From: Catonia carolina
Taxonomy: Eukaryota > Arthropoda > Insecta > Hemiptera > Achilidae
Reading direction: 5' to 3'
Length of the DNA: 64,000 nt
NCBI GenBank assembly: GCA_035578175.1
Contig: JAQMRL010000014.1
Location: forward strand, 13,901,774-13,965,773
A program made the position numbers and the translations under genes. This document shows, one piece after another, positions 25,001 to 38,400 of the stretch. A model generated the notes under the pieces. That model ran no database searches. It worked only from the letters and a program-made list of their open reading frames with translations, and was not told where the DNA came from. Within the stretch, counting starts at the first letter, position 1, and every line of letters begins with the position of its first letter.

Positions 25001-26970
25001 AACTAGGCTCTGTAGAGAAAAATGCTCTAAATAGAAGTTGTAGATCTTCTAATTTCCTATAAATTTGATTACATACGCTTTTGTCATAAAATGCATACTT
25101 AGGCCGAAATCTTTAAAAAATTGATTTTTCACACGTTTTTGTCAGAAAATCGCTAATTACTGCTAAACTAAGCGTTATACAAAAAAATTTTGAAATAAAA
25201 GTTGTAGGATTTTAAATTTTCTACAACTTTTCCTATATACATTTTTGCGCTAAAATGCATATTAAAGCCACAATCTTAAAAAAACAATTTTTTTACGAAA
25301 AAACAGCCTCTCCAAGAATTTCAGCAGACATGGCCCCTACCCTATCTTGTAGAGTATAAAAAATGTAGTAAATGAGGCAATGTAGTAAATTTGTAAACAA
25401 ATTATAGAGCAGTTTTTGAGAAAAACGCAAAAAATTGAAAAATGACAAGAATAAACTACTACTTCAGGTTGACTGATTTTGATGAAAATGTTCGTGTCGG
25501 GTCCGGTAGTAGTATCAAACTTAAGTTTCAAGTTCGTACAATGTTCCGTTGTTTTTGAGATATTTTCTTCACCCACATGCACACAGACCAATCGCTAAAA
25601 ACATGTTTTTTTGGGTTCAGAGGGTCCGAAAACACGTAGATCCGGTGAAAACTCGATTTTGAAAAATCTACATGAAAACAATACTTTTCTTCCTATATAT
25701 TCATATAGGCAAGAGAAAGTAAAAATAAATATTGAGTAAAATGATTTTAATTATCAGAAAATCTCATAAGTTTTGCAGCATTAGTTCGCCACTGCACACC
25801 TGTTGAGAACCCCTGCTCTAGAGGTCCAAACCAGCCTTTCGGCTGATCATCTAAACAACAAAAAAGTTAGAAGAGCATAAACTGTATAGTTACCGTAATT
25901 GTAAGCATTGATTAACATCTGTCCCATGCTGAGCATACCACCAGTGAAGTCTAACAACACATTTCCAATACTCCAACCAATCGTGCTCTTCCTTTGGTAA
26001 TTCATGTACGCCTGAAACATCAATCACATATCAGTACCTTGAAGCAACTGATAACAATATTCTTAACCCTACAGCCGGCAATAACATTTTCCTAGACCGG
26101 CAGAGAATTTCTAGCACATGGGTCACCAAACCGTAAAGAAATCATTAACAATTTCCTATAAATCACAAACCTTACCACATGACATCAAAATAACAAAAAA
26201 TATCTGGTGTGAAGCACTCACACAACTTTCTCTTGCCAATGGAAATAATTAACAATAAACCTAACATTAGAAATAAACAAAAAACTAACCTCAATAAACA
26301 TAATCTAATTTTAATCATGAGTGAAAGATGCAAAATGAAAATCAACCTCAGTTTGGTTTAAAAATACGGAAAATCACTCTTTCACACTAAACTATTCTAT
26401 GTAGAGAAAAATGCTCTAAATAAAAGTTGTAGATCTTTTAATTTTCTATAAATTTGATTATATAAACTTTTGTCATAAAATGCATACTAAGGCCGAAATC
26501 TTAAAAAAAATCGATTTTTCACAAGTTTTAGTGAGAAAAAAAGCGAAAATTGCTAATTACCGCTAAACTAAGCGTTATACAAAAAAATGTTATAAATAAA
26601 AGTTGTAGGATTTTAAAATCTCTACAACTTTTATTATATAAATTTTTGCGCTAAAATGCATATTAAAGCCGTAATCTTAAAAAAACAATTTTTTTACATG
26701 AAAACAGCCTCACCAAGAATTTCAGCAAACATGGCGCCTACCCTATCTTGTAGAGCATAAAAAAATTTAGTAAATGAAGCGATTTTTAAAAAATCGTAGG
26801 ACCAGTTTTTGAGAAAATCGCAAAAAAGTGAAAAATTACACGAATAAACTACTACTTCCAGTTGATCGATTTTGATGAAAATGTTCGTGTTGGGTCCGGT
26901 AGTGGTATGTAACTTAAGTTTCAAGTTTCAAGATCGTACGATGTTCCGTTTTTGAGATATTCTGTTCACA

Positions 26971-27006
<36 letters not shown>

Positions 27007-29435
27007 CACACACCTACACACGCGCGCGCGCGCGCGCACACACACACACACACACACGGACAGACCAATCGCTAAAAACATGTTTTTTGAGTTCAGGGGG
27101 TCTGAAAACCTGTAGATCCGGTGAAAACTTGACTTCAAAAAATCGACATGAAAACAATACTTTCCTTCCTATATATTCATATAGGCAAGAGAAAGTAAAA
27201 ACTTAGGAAAATAGAATAAATACATTATTAAAATTTTAATCTGACAGTTTGGGATGCTGAAACTATTTGAAAATAATTTTTAGACAAATATTTTTTTAAA
27301 TTTCAGATGGCACTACCGTTTAAAACTTTCTTATGCTCTACTTTCAAAATTCATTATATAGGAATCGTTACTTACAATGTTTATTTCAAAATAAAACCAA
27401 AAATAACGATTCCATGTTCATAACTGAAGAAATATGCCAGACACAATGTCTGGCACATTAATTCAAAAATTGCAATTTCTTCGTGAGACACCCGGTATGT
27501 TAAGGCTATTTAAAGAGCTATTAAAATCATTCGAATGCGCTCTTAAGCTGATACAACAACTTTATGTAGATTTTTACACAACGCTTCTTTATTTATTGTA
27601 AAACAAAAAATAATTTCAACAGAATTTATTTCCGTTGTAATTTTGGTTGATTTTATGAAACGTGGGTCAATAATTACAGTTGACATGAACTGCCAAACAC
27701 TCATCAAACCAAGACGTGCGATCCACAACTAACGACATGAGAAACTGTCATACGGTGTAATCCTTTTTCACAACTACACGCATCCTCACACCACTGTCAT
27801 AAACACAAAGAAGATTCAAGATTGTTGTTTGGAACTTTCTGATCATCCTCCATACAGTTCTGACCTTCCACTCAGCGACTATTTCCGCTTCCTAAATTTG
27901 AAAAAGTGGCTTGGCGGACAATGGTTTGAAAATGACGAGGAACTCAAGACTACCGCAGTCAATTGATTCAATTCCCAGGTGGTAAACTTAGATACAGAGG
28001 GTTTAAATAAGATGGTGCAGCATTACAAAAAGTATTTAGGACTGAATGGCGATTTTATGAAAAAATAAAGTTTGAACGTAGTAAACTAATACTGTCGATG
28101 AAAACCTTTTCTCACGAGCTTATTTTTTTATGCACAACTTCGCCTTGGTTGACAAAAACGCTGAGATAAAAGAGTTTTTACAATAAAATAAATTTTAGAT
28201 ATTAAAGGTAAGTATAATTATAGGTTATGTTACCTGAGGAATGTACTTGATTAATGTGATGGTCAGCTTAATGGTCGAGCAATAATAGAGGAAATCCAAC
28301 CATGTGATGTACATGAATAGAGATAACCCTAAAATTGTGATGATTATTAAGAAGAACAGACCCAACAGCGATCTTGCAATTGTAGAAACTCTCTGAGCAC
28401 CACTCTGTAATAAAATAACAAGCGATAGTAAAAATATTTTTATTTTAAATCATAATGGATGAAGAATATTACATGAACATCAAATTCCGATAAGTTAATG
28501 AAGATATTTTAGTAAATGAAAATAAATTTAATAAAATGGTACTATTTATTGAGTAACATTTTCTGCAAATTTCTGTAAAAGAATTAAGCTAATAACATTA
28601 TTAGTTCTGATGAAATTAAATTTTAAAGGGAATAGTGTCATTAGCCTGTTTTTTGACCTGGCATTTTTCACCAGTTCTCCACTATAAGGCGTGGCACTAA
28701 AAAGGTTAAAGCACCCATTAGTTTGAAACATGTTAATAGTTTAAATAGTTAATGTTACCTCATAGGAATAGCATTGGATGATAGTGATAAGCGTAGCAAA
28801 TGCAGCATGGATTGCGAACACCACATCATTCAACTGTACTGGATTTGTCCCACGAGGATGTCTCTCAAAATACATTTGCTGAAATCAATAAACATATAAT
28901 TTTAAATATTTATTTATTTTATTTATTTATTCATACAATGATACTCACTTTTTTACTTTCTCTTGCTTATATGAATATTTTTGTTTTTATTATTCCTAAT
29001 TTGTGTACGTTGCAATCTGTTCAATTCAGAGCAATACGCAACCCCATGACCCAATGAGACGAGGATGATGTTATGGCGTGTAAATGAGGTGTACTCTTGT
29101 ACAGACCCAGGTCGACCATTCCTGAGAGCATGGTTGATTGATCACCAACCATCAAAGTACACCGGTAACCACTGTCAGGTATTCAAATCCGTATAAAAGT
29201 AACTACCTTTACTAGGATTTGAACCAGGAACCTTCGTCTCTGAAATCAGTTGTTGAACAGCTGATTTTTGCGATAACTTTACTTCTAGACCAACCCGGTG
29301 GGTTTACATGAATATATATGGAAAAAAATATTGTTTTCATGTCAATTTTTGTGAAATTGAGTTTTCACCAGATATATACGTTTTCAGACCCCCTGAACCC
29401 AAAAAAAATGTTTTAGCGATTGGTCTGTGTGTGTG

Positions 29436-29496
<61 letters not shown>

Positions 29497-32400
29497 TGTA
29501 TTTGTGACTGTATATGAACAAGAGATACAAGAGATAGCAACAAACGGTTTTTGGGTTCGTAATCTACACAAAAAGTTAGTGAACCCAGATTAGATTTGAA
29601 GTTCCGGTTTTGACCAGAAGTGGCCCAAAACTAGAAGTCAAATCAAAGTCGGAATTTGGAAATAAAAATAATGTCATTCCTCTTAAAAAGTAGCTTTCTT
29701 ACTTAGTTTTTTCTTAGCTTTCTTATGAAATCTAAGAGAGCAAGCTCTTTGGATCCCATTATGAGGGAGGATAACTTCTAATTAAGTGAATACACAATAT
29801 GACTTTTCACGTTGACTCTTTTTTCTTAGAAAAAAATTGCCACCAGCCATGAGACTCATCGTGTCTCATGGCCCTGTCTTGGTTTCAACTAACCATACTC
29901 TTTTATGATGACCTGTATACATATAGACAAAGAATAAATTTTTACTTACCTCAATAGAAGGAACCCAATATAAACCAATGTTGAAAATTCCATATAATGT
30001 AAATCCAAGTAAATTCAACGCAAGGAAATCAAAATTTAATCCGACGACACTGGAAAATAAATAGAAATAAATAATACAACATATAGACAATAAAAATCTT
30101 TTATTAATAGTTAAGTTTAGTTTAAGCCTTTATCATTGTAATTGATTTAATTTAAGTCATTCAATTGTAATTCATTAGAAAACATAATAATTTATTTCGA
30201 GGATTATTTTTTTCAACCTCCGATTGGTTATAAAAATAAAACTAATGAGAATAATAAAATAAATTTATTATTAAAAGTTACATACATTCTTGATTACTTT
30301 TCAATGTAATCACCACTTAAGTTGAGAAATTATTGTATTGATGTACAAGCTTTCCAATAACCTCTCCATGAAACATTGCCGTCAGTGACTAGAAATAAAT
30401 CTTCACGTCTTGGAGTTCGTTGTCTATTCAAAAGCTGCGTGGTTGCGAAGAGCCATTCAAAACAAAAGAAGAAGATATAATAATTTCACTAACCTTCTTT
30501 TTAAACTGCGTCACCTTTATTTTATTCCTACTTACACGTGTTTCGGTGGATCCACCATCATCAGAGTAAATGAAAAATTGAAACTGAAAATTTTTTTCAT
30601 TTATTTAAAATTTACAGAAGATGATACATCTTCAGTCACTTGTTACAAGTGACTCCACCAAGTGATCCACCATCATCAGAGTAAATGAAAAATTGAAACT
30701 AAAAATTTTTTTCATTTATTTAAAATTTACAGAAGATGATACATCTTCAGTCACTTGTTACAAGTGACTGAAGATGTATCATCTTCTGTAAATTTTAAAT
30801 AAATGAAAAAAATTTTTAGTTTCAATTTTTCATTTACTCTGATGATGGTGGATCCACCGAAACACATGTAAGTAGGAATAAAATAAAGGTGACGCAGTTT
30901 AAAAAGAAGGTTAGTGAAATTATTATATTAATTCATTATATGAAATAGAAATATTTCAAACTGCAGGATGCATTATAAAGATTTATTTTTGAAAAAAGAA
31001 GAAGAATTCTCACTTCTGGAGTTGAGCTCATCCATGATAAAGCTCATCTTTACAGTGCTGCAGTAACGAAACGGCTTCTTGACAAATATCAATGAAAAAT
31101 GTTTGATCATCCAGAGTATAACCTTGAGCGATTTCTACCTGTTTGCTGAACCGAAGAAGTGGCTAGGAGGGCAGAGCTTCCGAACAGATGATGAACTCCA
31201 ACGAAAAGTACCCCAGAACCAGAAGCAAGAAATCAAAGTCGGAATTTAGGAACAAAAATGGTGTAATTAAATTCCTCTTAAAGAGTAGATACAGAAATTA
31301 CTTACGATTTTTGCCATAAGTCAAAGGTTAGTCTTTTTAAAAATTGACTTTTTAAAAAGAGACGTGTTGTCTCATGAGAAGGATTTGTATGCATCTACTA
31401 ATTGAAACTACTTTACTTCTTGTGGCACCAGTAAACAATCATAAATTTCTTAAAGTTATGCAAGGCACCCTTAGAAATATCTTAGAAATAACTGGAATAT
31501 CAACTCGACAATATAAATATACAAAACTTCCAACATTCTATGTCGCACCCTCAGACTTAGAGGTTTCAATAATAATATTATTAATAATACATAAGTACGT
31601 ACCTTTTTCGTTTATAATTCTCAATGATTTGAGGATAAAATGAGATAGACCATGCTAAGAAATATAACCAACCGACTGAAAAGCTGATGTAATTAAGAAT
31701 GTAACTGTACTGAACTGTCACCCGGATGAACGCTTGTGATACACTCAATCTGAAATCAAAATAAAATAGCCTTTAATTAATCTGAAATTTATAAGGTTAA
31801 TCTAGTCACCAGTTATCTCCTCTAAGAGTAATGAATTTCATTATACAGCCAGATCCTGTAGTGAATGATGTGAAGTTGTCATTTACAAGACGGAAAATAG
31901 ATATTTTTAAGAGGGCCTGGCATGCTGATAAGCATACTTTTCAACTCAGTGAGGAAGGCAATTGTTAACCACCTCAATCTTTGTTTTACATAGTAAAACC
32001 TCTAGAGGTTCAAACCAGTCTTAAGGTGTCATTTTCAGGAGGAAAGTAGATGCTTTTCAGAGTGCCTGGCATGCTGATAAGCATACTTTTCCTCTCAGTG
32101 AGGAAAGCAATGGTTAACCGCCTCGATCCTTGTTTTACTTAGTGAAGCCAACAGATGTTCAAACCAGTCTTAAGGTGTCATTTTCTGGAGGAAAGTAGAT
32201 GCTTTTCAGAGTGCCTGGCATGCTGATAAGCATACTTTTCAACTCAGTGAGGAAGATAAAAGTGTAAATAATCAAATTTATAGAAAATTAAAAGATCTAC
32301 AACTTTATTTAAAGCATTTTTCTCTACAGAGCCTGTTTAGAGTGAAAGAGTGACTTTCCATATTTTTAAACCTAACTGAGGTTGATTTTCATTTTGCGTA

Positions 32401-35400
32401 TTTCACTCATGATTAAAATTAGGTTATGTTTATTGAGGTTAGTTTTTCTTTACTTCTAACGTTAGGTTATATTGTTCATTATTTGCATTAGCAATAGAAA
32501 GTCGTGTGAGTGTTTCACACCAGATTTTTATGTTCTACGAGATAAATCTAAACTATAGTAAAACCTAATTAACTATAAAGTAACTGTCAACGATCCAGTT
32601 ATCTCTGATTGGCAAAAACTCAACCCAAATTTGTTATTACGACCCATACTTTATTGTTAATGCCACCATATACAAACATAAAAGAAAATTTAATAAATTT
32701 ATCCAAAATTTAATTTTTTTAAACTAAATGTTTAATTAACTGGAATAAAAAAATGTTTAGGATAAACAAAATTTAGTATAAATTAATTCAGTTAAATAAA
32801 CTAATTAAATTTAAATAATCCGGAACTTTATCAGAAACAGGTCGATGTAAGATAACCAAGGTCACGATATACTTATTAAAAATAATTTAATTTTATAATA
32901 GAAATGAACGACATTAAAAATGTCTCAACAGTAATTCAAACAGTTTTATCAATGGTTTACGAATGATGATTAAATACCGAGCCAGATTAATTTCAGCTAT
33001 TTATAAAATAGAACATTGATCGTAAATTCAGTTTATCAACTTGTTAGCTAATAAAATAACATTTTGATAAAACAATAACTGTTAAAAGAATAACTGACAA
33101 GCCTACCATACAAAAATTCTCTTATCAACAATGAATATACATAATTTAATCAGCCTATAGACTTGAATCATTTCATTTTATTTTTATGGTGCAATCTTCC
33201 ACATGGTAATGATTATGACAGTGGTAAAATAATCAATAAAAGTTTACTTGTAGATGCTTTTGAAGTAAATAACAAAAATCTGGTGTGAAACACTCACACA
33301 ACTATATCTTGCCAATGCAAATAATAAACAATATAATCTAACATTAGTAATAATACATTAGAAATAAACCAAAAAAACTAACCTCAATAAACATAACCTT
33401 ATTTTAATCATGAGTGAAAGACGCAAAATGAAAATCAACCTCAGTTTGGCTAAAATACGGAAAAATCACTCTTTCATGCTAAACTAGGCTCTGTAGAGAA
33501 AAATGCTTTAAATAAAAGTTGTAGATCTTTTAATTTCCTATAAATTTAATGAAAATACATTTTTGTTGTAAAATGCATACTAAGGCCGAAATCTTAAAAA
33601 TATCGATTTTTCACATGTTTACGTGAGAAAAAAAACAGAAAATCGCTAATTACCACTAAACTAAGCGGTAAAAAAAAAAATAATGATTGAAATAAAAGTT
33701 GTAGGATTTTAAAATTGTCTACAACTTTTATTATATAAATTTTTGCGCTAAAATGCATATTAAAGCCACAATCTTAAAAAACAAAATGTTTACGTGAAAA
33801 GAGCCTTTCCAAGAATTTCAGCAGACATGGTGCTGACCCTATCTTGAAGCATAAAAAGTTTACTTAACGAGGCGATTTAAAAAAAATCGTAGGAGCCATT
33901 TTTGAGAAAATCGCAAAAAAGTGAAAAATGACACGAATAAACTACTACTTCCGGTTGACCGATTTTGATGAAAATGTTCGTGTCGGGTCCTCTAGTAGTA
34001 CGAAACTTAAGTTTTAACTTTGTACAATGTTCTGTTCTTGAGATATTCTGTTCACACACACACGGACACACATACAAACACACATACACAGACCAATCGC
34101 TTTTAATGCAGATTTCTCCTTAAGAAACAGGTAGAAGTGACATGGTGCAAGATCTGGTGAATAACGTGGATGTTCTAACTCTGAAATGCTGTACTTGACT
34201 AGGAACCTCTTGACAGATAACACGGAATGAGCTGGCGCATTGTCTTGGTAGAAAACCCATGATTTATCCTTCCACATTTCGGGGCGTTCTTTCCTTACTC
34301 TTTGACGAAGTTTAGAAAGTACCTCAAGGTAGTAATATTGATTAATTGTTTGTCCTTCAGGAACCCAGTGAAGGTACACAATCCCATGGATATCAAAAAA
34401 AAACAATCATCATGCTTTAAATTTTGTCTTGCTCATTCGAGCTTTTTTAGCTCTCGGTGAAGCTCGGCTCTTCCAGTGCATGGATTGGCGCTTTGTTTCC
34501 GGATCATAAGTAAAAAAACCAAGTTTCATCACATGTTATTATCATTTCCAAAAAATTTGGGTCATTTTCAATCACGTATAAAGTGTCAGAACAAAAATTT
34601 TTGCGAGTTTCATTTCAAACATTTTTGAGCGGCACGTGTCCTGAAGGAGCTGACAGAAGATGACTTCCAGCACTGTTTCCAACAATGGAAAATTCGCGTG
34701 GAGTGTTGTAGGGATAGAGAAGGAGTGCATATTGAAGGTGACAATAAGTGATTATGTATAAAATAAAAATAAAATTTTTTTACAACTTCAGTCTCGCTAT
34801 TTAATAGCCACACCTCATATAAAAATTGCCACCAGCCATGAAATGTCGTCTTATGAAACAGATTTTTTAAAATTGATTATTTACAATGGCATGAGAAAGT
34901 CGTCTGAATGTTTTAAACCAGATATTTTTATTACTTATGACAAATGAAATATAAAGAAAATTGATTAGCGTGAATATTTCATATGATTTGTCTGATCACG
35001 TGAAGTTTGCATGGCAATCTATTTTTATTAGTGGATTAACTAAATTCTTACGTATGTCAGTTAAAATTATAGATTGTACGGCTAAATGAATTAACTCTCT
35101 CTGTCATCTTCTCTCTCAGACACAATGTTCTATCCATTAAATTGTAAATTGAATCTATAGAATGTATTCTGTATGTACAGGGTGTTCAATAATGAAGTGT
35201 ACTTTTTTATAACATCCAGGAGACTCCGAAAGGGAGTATAAGACATGTCAAAATAAAACTGATAAGTATAAATTTTAATAATAAATTAAATTCATTACTT
35301 ATCAGTAATTTATTACTTCTACATCAAAACTTCTAACGGACACCTCTATTTTACGAACCCCTCTATTTAGAGAAAATTGTTTAAATGCCAACAATATTTA

Positions 35401-38400
35401 TAATAACTTCTCATACACAACATTCTTTGTCTTGTTTCCAGTCGTTAATAAAATGTAAGTTGAAAGTTTCAACAAAGAAGACAAAGGTAATGGCATTCAG
35501 GGGCAAGGAACCAGTCAGAAGAAAAATTGTTATAAAGAATAATATTTCGGAAGAGACATCCCACTTTCAGTATCTAGGCTGCAACATTACATATCAACAG
35601 TATAAAGATGCATACAATAAGATGTACCGATTTCAGTAAATATGCGGAACTATCCACCGAACCTAAAATACCGCACCAGTAAAAACACAAGGTTGAGATT
35701 TTATAAAATAGCAGTGCTAACCTTACTCTATGGTAGTGGAACTGGGTGTTATCAAAGCAAGAGGATAGTAGATTGGAAGCATCTGAAATGAAATTTCTTC
35801 GACTTACATGTGGGTGCTGTAGGGAAGATCATTAATGGAATTCCAAGATAAGGAAAGAATTCAACACCTTCTCTTTGAACGACAAGGTATCTCAGAACAG
35901 AATGCAGTGGTTAGAGCATGTGAACAGAATGAGGGAGGATAGGATACCTAAGCAAACACTAGGCTATAAACCAGAAGGAAAGAGAGAACAAGGACGCCCG
36001 AGAGAGAGATAGGCAAATTTGAGAGGTTCAGAACAGGCAGAGATCCCTAATCCTTGAAAGCCAGAAGAAGAAGTTAAAAATATATTGATTTCAAGAACTA
36101 CCAGTTCTTGATAGACCCACATATTCATGTGAAAATCAATTATTCGCACAAATCTAACCCGACGAATTTAAACATTTGTCCTCAAGATTTATTAATTGTT
36201 ATGTAGGGAAGAATACCTTAATAGGGAACTAAACTCTTTTACATGAAAAGTGCCTGGACACAAATGAACGCAATGGCATAATGGCCAGCATTGTCTCTTC
36301 GTTCAGTTTTGTAATAAACATTATTTTTCAACTAGAAAAAGTATGCGCTGACGTACGACTTGAAACTATATTAATTATAGTTTGAAACTGGAATTATTTT
36401 ATTTTCTGTGTGTAGGAATCCACTGGTGAAGGTTGCAATTTGGTAACTTGAACGGTTATAGAGATACTTAATTTTTTTGATTTGCCGGTAGGATTTTCTG
36501 AGAAAAACAAATATTTGGGAATTTTTAACAAATCTGTATGGAAATAACTTTCAAACGACACCAAAATCATTAGAAATGGGCCGTTACAAAATTCCAGAAA
36601 TAGTTCTCTCAACAAAACATTTTACAATTTTATATAGTAGTATAGATAAAGACATCAACTTAGTAGTTTAAGATGTTTAATTGTAATCAAAGATGGCCTA
36701 AATTTTTATAACAAAACTCAATTATCAATCGGTAATTGAATTACAAAAACCATAACAGTCATTTTAATCAGTTTTCTTCGCTTGTGAATTTATTGTGCTT
36801 CGTTATTATTCAAATAACTATTCCATTTGTTCAACTATATTCAAATTACCATTTGTTCAACTATATGACGTAATGTTTAATATACTAGAAAATATTACAC
36901 GGGAAAGACTGTCTTAGAATAAAAAAATTCGATAACAAACACAATGTAAGGTAAAATAAAGAAGTGGGTGTTAATTAGTTGTTAATTAGGTCATCATCTG
37001 AAAGACTGGTTTGAACCTCTAGAAACTTTACTAAGTATAAAGAGAAGTGAGGTTGTTTACCATTGCCTTCCTAACTGTATAGAAAAGTATGCTTATCAGC
37101 ATGCCAAGCCACTTGAAAATCATCTACTTTCCACCCTCTAAATGACACCTTCACTTCATTCACAACAGGGTCTGAGTGTATAATGAAATTCATTGTCCTT
37201 TGAGGAGATAACTGTTACTAGTGTCTTTTACAAGGTGTGGCTATTAAATAACGAGACTGACGTAAAAAAAAATTTATTTTTATTTTATACATAATCACTT
37301 ATTGTCACCTTCAAAATACACTCCTTCTCTATCCCTACAACGCTCCATGCAAATTTTCCATTGTTGGAAACAGTGCTGGAAGTCATCTTCTGTCAGCTCC
37401 TTCAGGACAAGTGCCGCTTTCTCTTTTACAGCTTCCACAGACTCAAATATTGTCCCTTTTAATGCAGATTTCACCTTAAGGAACAGGTAGAAGTCACATT
37501 GTGCAAGATCTGGTGAATAAGGTGGATGTTCTAACACTGAGATGCCGTACTTGGCTAGGAACCTCTTGATAGATAACGCGGAATGAGCTGGCGCATTGTC
37601 TTGGTGGAGAACCCATTATTTGTCCTTCCACATTTCGGGGCGTTTTTTCCTTACTCTTTAATGTAGTTTAGAAAGTACCTCAAGGTAGTAATATTGATTA
37701 ATTGTTTGAAATTCAGGAACCCAGTGAAGGTACACAATCCCATGGATATAAAAAAAAACAATCATTTCTTTAAATTTTGACTTGCTCATTCGAGCTTTTT
37801 TGGCTCTTGGTGAAGTTCGGTTCTTCCAGTGCATGGGTTGGCGCTTCGTTTCCGGATCATAAGTAAAAAACCACGTTTCATCACATGTTATTATCTTCTA
37901 CCTGTTCCCTAATGTGAAATCTGCATTGAAACGGACAAGATTTGAGTCTGTGGAAGCTGTAAAAGAGGAAGCGACACGTGTCCTGAAGGAGCTGACAGAA
38001 GATGACTTCCAGCACTGTTTCCAACAATAGAAAATACGCATGGAGGTTTGTAGCCATAGGTGTATATTGAAGGTGACAGTAAGTGATTATGTATAAAATA
38101 AAAATAATTTTTTTTACAACATCAGTCTTGTTATTTAATAGCCACACCTCGTATGTCTTGAAATGCTATATTAATGTTTAGTAAATATTTAAACCAGCGT
38201 ATTAGAATATATCGAACATAAACTAAGAACTACTAGTAAGTAAATTCTTAGATTAAGTACTTGGATCAATTAAGTTAGAATTAAATTGTTAGTTAGTCTT
38301 ACACTAGACACATTATAAAAAAAAATACACCGGTCGCATTGGTGTAGTTGGTAACGAGCTCGCTTCTAATCATGCGGTCTTTGGTTCAAATCCCACTCAG

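Larger units (their letters stand above)
23125..25815. mobile_element. hAT-type element span with long TIRs, enclosing CTNS exon 9
   Basis: The left end starts CAGAGGTTCTCAAC and the right end, reversed, starts CAGGGGTTCTCAAC. Similarity continues for about 80-90 bp (both contain CTTATGAGA and ACTCAATAT). The flanks are CTTTAGAG (23117-23124) and CTCTAGAG (25816-25823), an 8-bp duplication as expected for hAT elements. The insertion splits a family C repeat exactly at its CTCTAGAG site. Inside are a reversed SINE B, an unrecognised segment (23836-24360), CTNS exon 9 and a reversed family H copy. No transposase is visible. Confidence 0.75.
30475..30928. repeat. Long palindrome with tandem inner copy in CTNS intron 4
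   Basis: The right arm (30760-30928) is the reverse complement of the left part, centred near 30759 at CACTTGTTACAAGTG. The left arm contains an extra tandem copy of its inner part (about 30645-30758), shifted by about 115 bp. Each arm carries a hammerhead-ribozyme motif. The organisation recalls the terminal repeats of Penelope-like retroelements, some of which are known to carry hammerheads. Confidence 0.8.

Noticed and set aside
26914..27206. Arg/Ala/Cys-rich frames on both strands
   Set aside because: They are translations of the microsatellite in family H.
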